From: Acidimicrobiia bacterium
GTDB taxonomy: Bacteria > Actinomycetota > Acidimicrobiia > Acidimicrobiales > Ilumatobacteraceae
Length of the DNA: 6,246 bases
NCBI GenBank assembly: GCA_013811855.1
Contig: JACCUL010000447.1
Coordinates: 1-6,246 of the forward strand
Direction of reading: 5' to 3'
The notes under the pieces were generated by a model. The model searched no databases and was not told where the DNA came from. It saw nothing but the letters and a program-made list of their open reading frames with translations. Below, in pieces: positions 5,970 through 6,246 of this stretch. The number at the start of each line of letters is the position of its first letter. The first letter of the stretch is position 1. A program made the translations under genes and the position numbers.

Positions 5970-6049
5970 TGGTCTCGTGGGCCCAGCTGGTCGCCCCGTG
6001 CCGGGCCGCCGGCGTGAGTCGCGTCGAGGAGTGGTCAGGTCAGGTCAGG
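5970..6049. other. Short convergent gap with no recognised gene
   Basis: This 80-nt stretch lies between the antitoxin remnant and the converging HNH gene. A frame opening with ATG at 5969 (TGATG with the antitoxin stop) is in the position a toxin gene would take, but its translation does not resemble a PIN, RelE or Doc toxin. I see no T-rich terminator; GGCCC (5980-5984) and GGGCC (6003-6007) could pair, but the stem is short and the loop long. Confidence 0.5.
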
Positions 6050-6052
6050 TCA
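6033..6052. repeat. Four tandem copies of GGTCA
   Basis: GGTCA is repeated four times without interruption, and the last copy carries the stop codon of the minus-strand HNH gene. Read on the minus strand these are four TGACC units. Because the 5-base period is not a multiple of three, TGA stops occur in all three minus-strand frames. This may be slippage, or it may give a robust translation stop. Confidence 0.8.
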
Positions 6053-6246
6053 GATGAAGGTCGGACCGCGTGGATCATCGTCGTTGTCGGGGTCGGCGGG
6101 TTCGGTGCGGAGGTGGTGCCAGCGCAGGCGGGCGCGGAGGTCGTCGAGGAAGGTGATGTGCCTGGTTGGGTCGGGTTGGGCGTGGTGGTCGTGGCGGTCG
6201 GCGTGGCGGTTGTGGGTCGGGCATTCGAGCCGACCGTTGAACTGGC
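6050..6246 (-). CDS. C-terminal end of an HNH endonuclease (13E12/DUF222-type), N-terminus beyond window
   Basis: The 64 visible residues open with NGRLECPTHNRHADRHD (3-19) and continue as THE short tail FLDDLRARLRWHHLRTEP (32-49) before an acidic stretch and a final RGPTFI. The NGRLECPTHNRH segment, with Cys8 and His11, looks like the end of an HNH nuclease motif as found in the multi-copy 13E12/DUF222 proteins of Actinobacteria, which often finish with a short arginine-rich helix. These proteins are repeated in many actinobacterial genomes and are sometimes linked to mobile or recombining DNA; their true role is not settled. The frame is open to the right edge and was therefore read by hand. 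It converges on the antitoxin remnant, and its stop lies in a GGTCA tandem repeat. Confidence 0.7.
   Translation of the reverse strand, partial: QFNGRLECPTHNRHADRHDHHAQPDPTRHITFLDDLRARLRWHHLRTEPADPDNDDDPRGPTFI

Noticed and set aside
5969..6246. A toxin gene starting at the ATG that overlaps the antitoxin stop
   Set aside because: The position is right for a toxin, but the translation shows no PIN, RelE or Doc features, and beyond 6050 it is the antisense of the HNH gene.
1..6246. CRISPR array, tRNA, rRNA, insertion sequence ends or phage attachment site
   Set aside because: I saw no spaced direct repeats, cloverleaf-like sequence, transposase motif or terminal inverted repeats in the window.

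Overview
The window is high-GC DNA with tightly packed genes, frequent GTG and TTG starts, an ATGA and a TGATG gene overlap, and what look like leaderless promoters. Together with a luciferase-like (possibly F420-dependent) oxidoreductase and the tail of a 13E12/DUF222-type HNH protein, this suggests an actinobacterium. The HNH tail and the overall style fit Acidimicrobiia (Ilumatobacter-like), but that placement is an inference from family resemblance and was not searched.

Left and centre (1-4583) form a leucine/isovalerate degradation locus. On the minus strand, a GTG-started methylcrotonyl-CoA carboxylase carboxyltransferase subunit (liuB, 1411-3027) overlaps by one base the biotin carboxylase subunit (liuD, from 1411 off the left edge). 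On the plus strand, a hydroxymethylglutaryl-CoA lyase family gene (3058-3954) runs divergently and overlaps a TetR-family regulator (3951-4583) by ATGA. In the classical pathway, LiuB/LiuD carboxylate 3-methylcrotonyl-CoA, a hydratase makes HMG-CoA, and the lyase splits it to acetyl-CoA and acetoacetate. The dehydrogenase and hydratase are not in view and may lie beyond the left edge. The two arms are separated by only 30 bp. That gap and its edges hold four CTGAG/CTCAG half-sites and a candidate -10 element for each direction, each 7-8 nt from a GTG start. The simplest reading is that the TetR protein controls both arms and itself from this site. The lyase carries Ser where the family's catalytic Cys is expected.

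Right of centre, a small dodecin (4648-4857) with a strong Shine-Dalgarno is followed by a TTG-started luciferase-like oxidoreductase (4899-5798). The dodecin lacks the Trp and Gln that bind flavin in classical dodecins.

The right end (5799-6246) is degraded accessory DNA. It holds a start-less remnant of a Phd/YefM-type antitoxin lying in frame directly behind the oxidoreductase stop, a short stretch without a gene, a tandem GGTCA repeat, and the C-terminus of an HNH endonuclease on the minus strand. No complete new system is evident. The best leads are the compact divergent control region, the Ser-for-Cys lyase, the atypical dodecin and the broken antitoxin.
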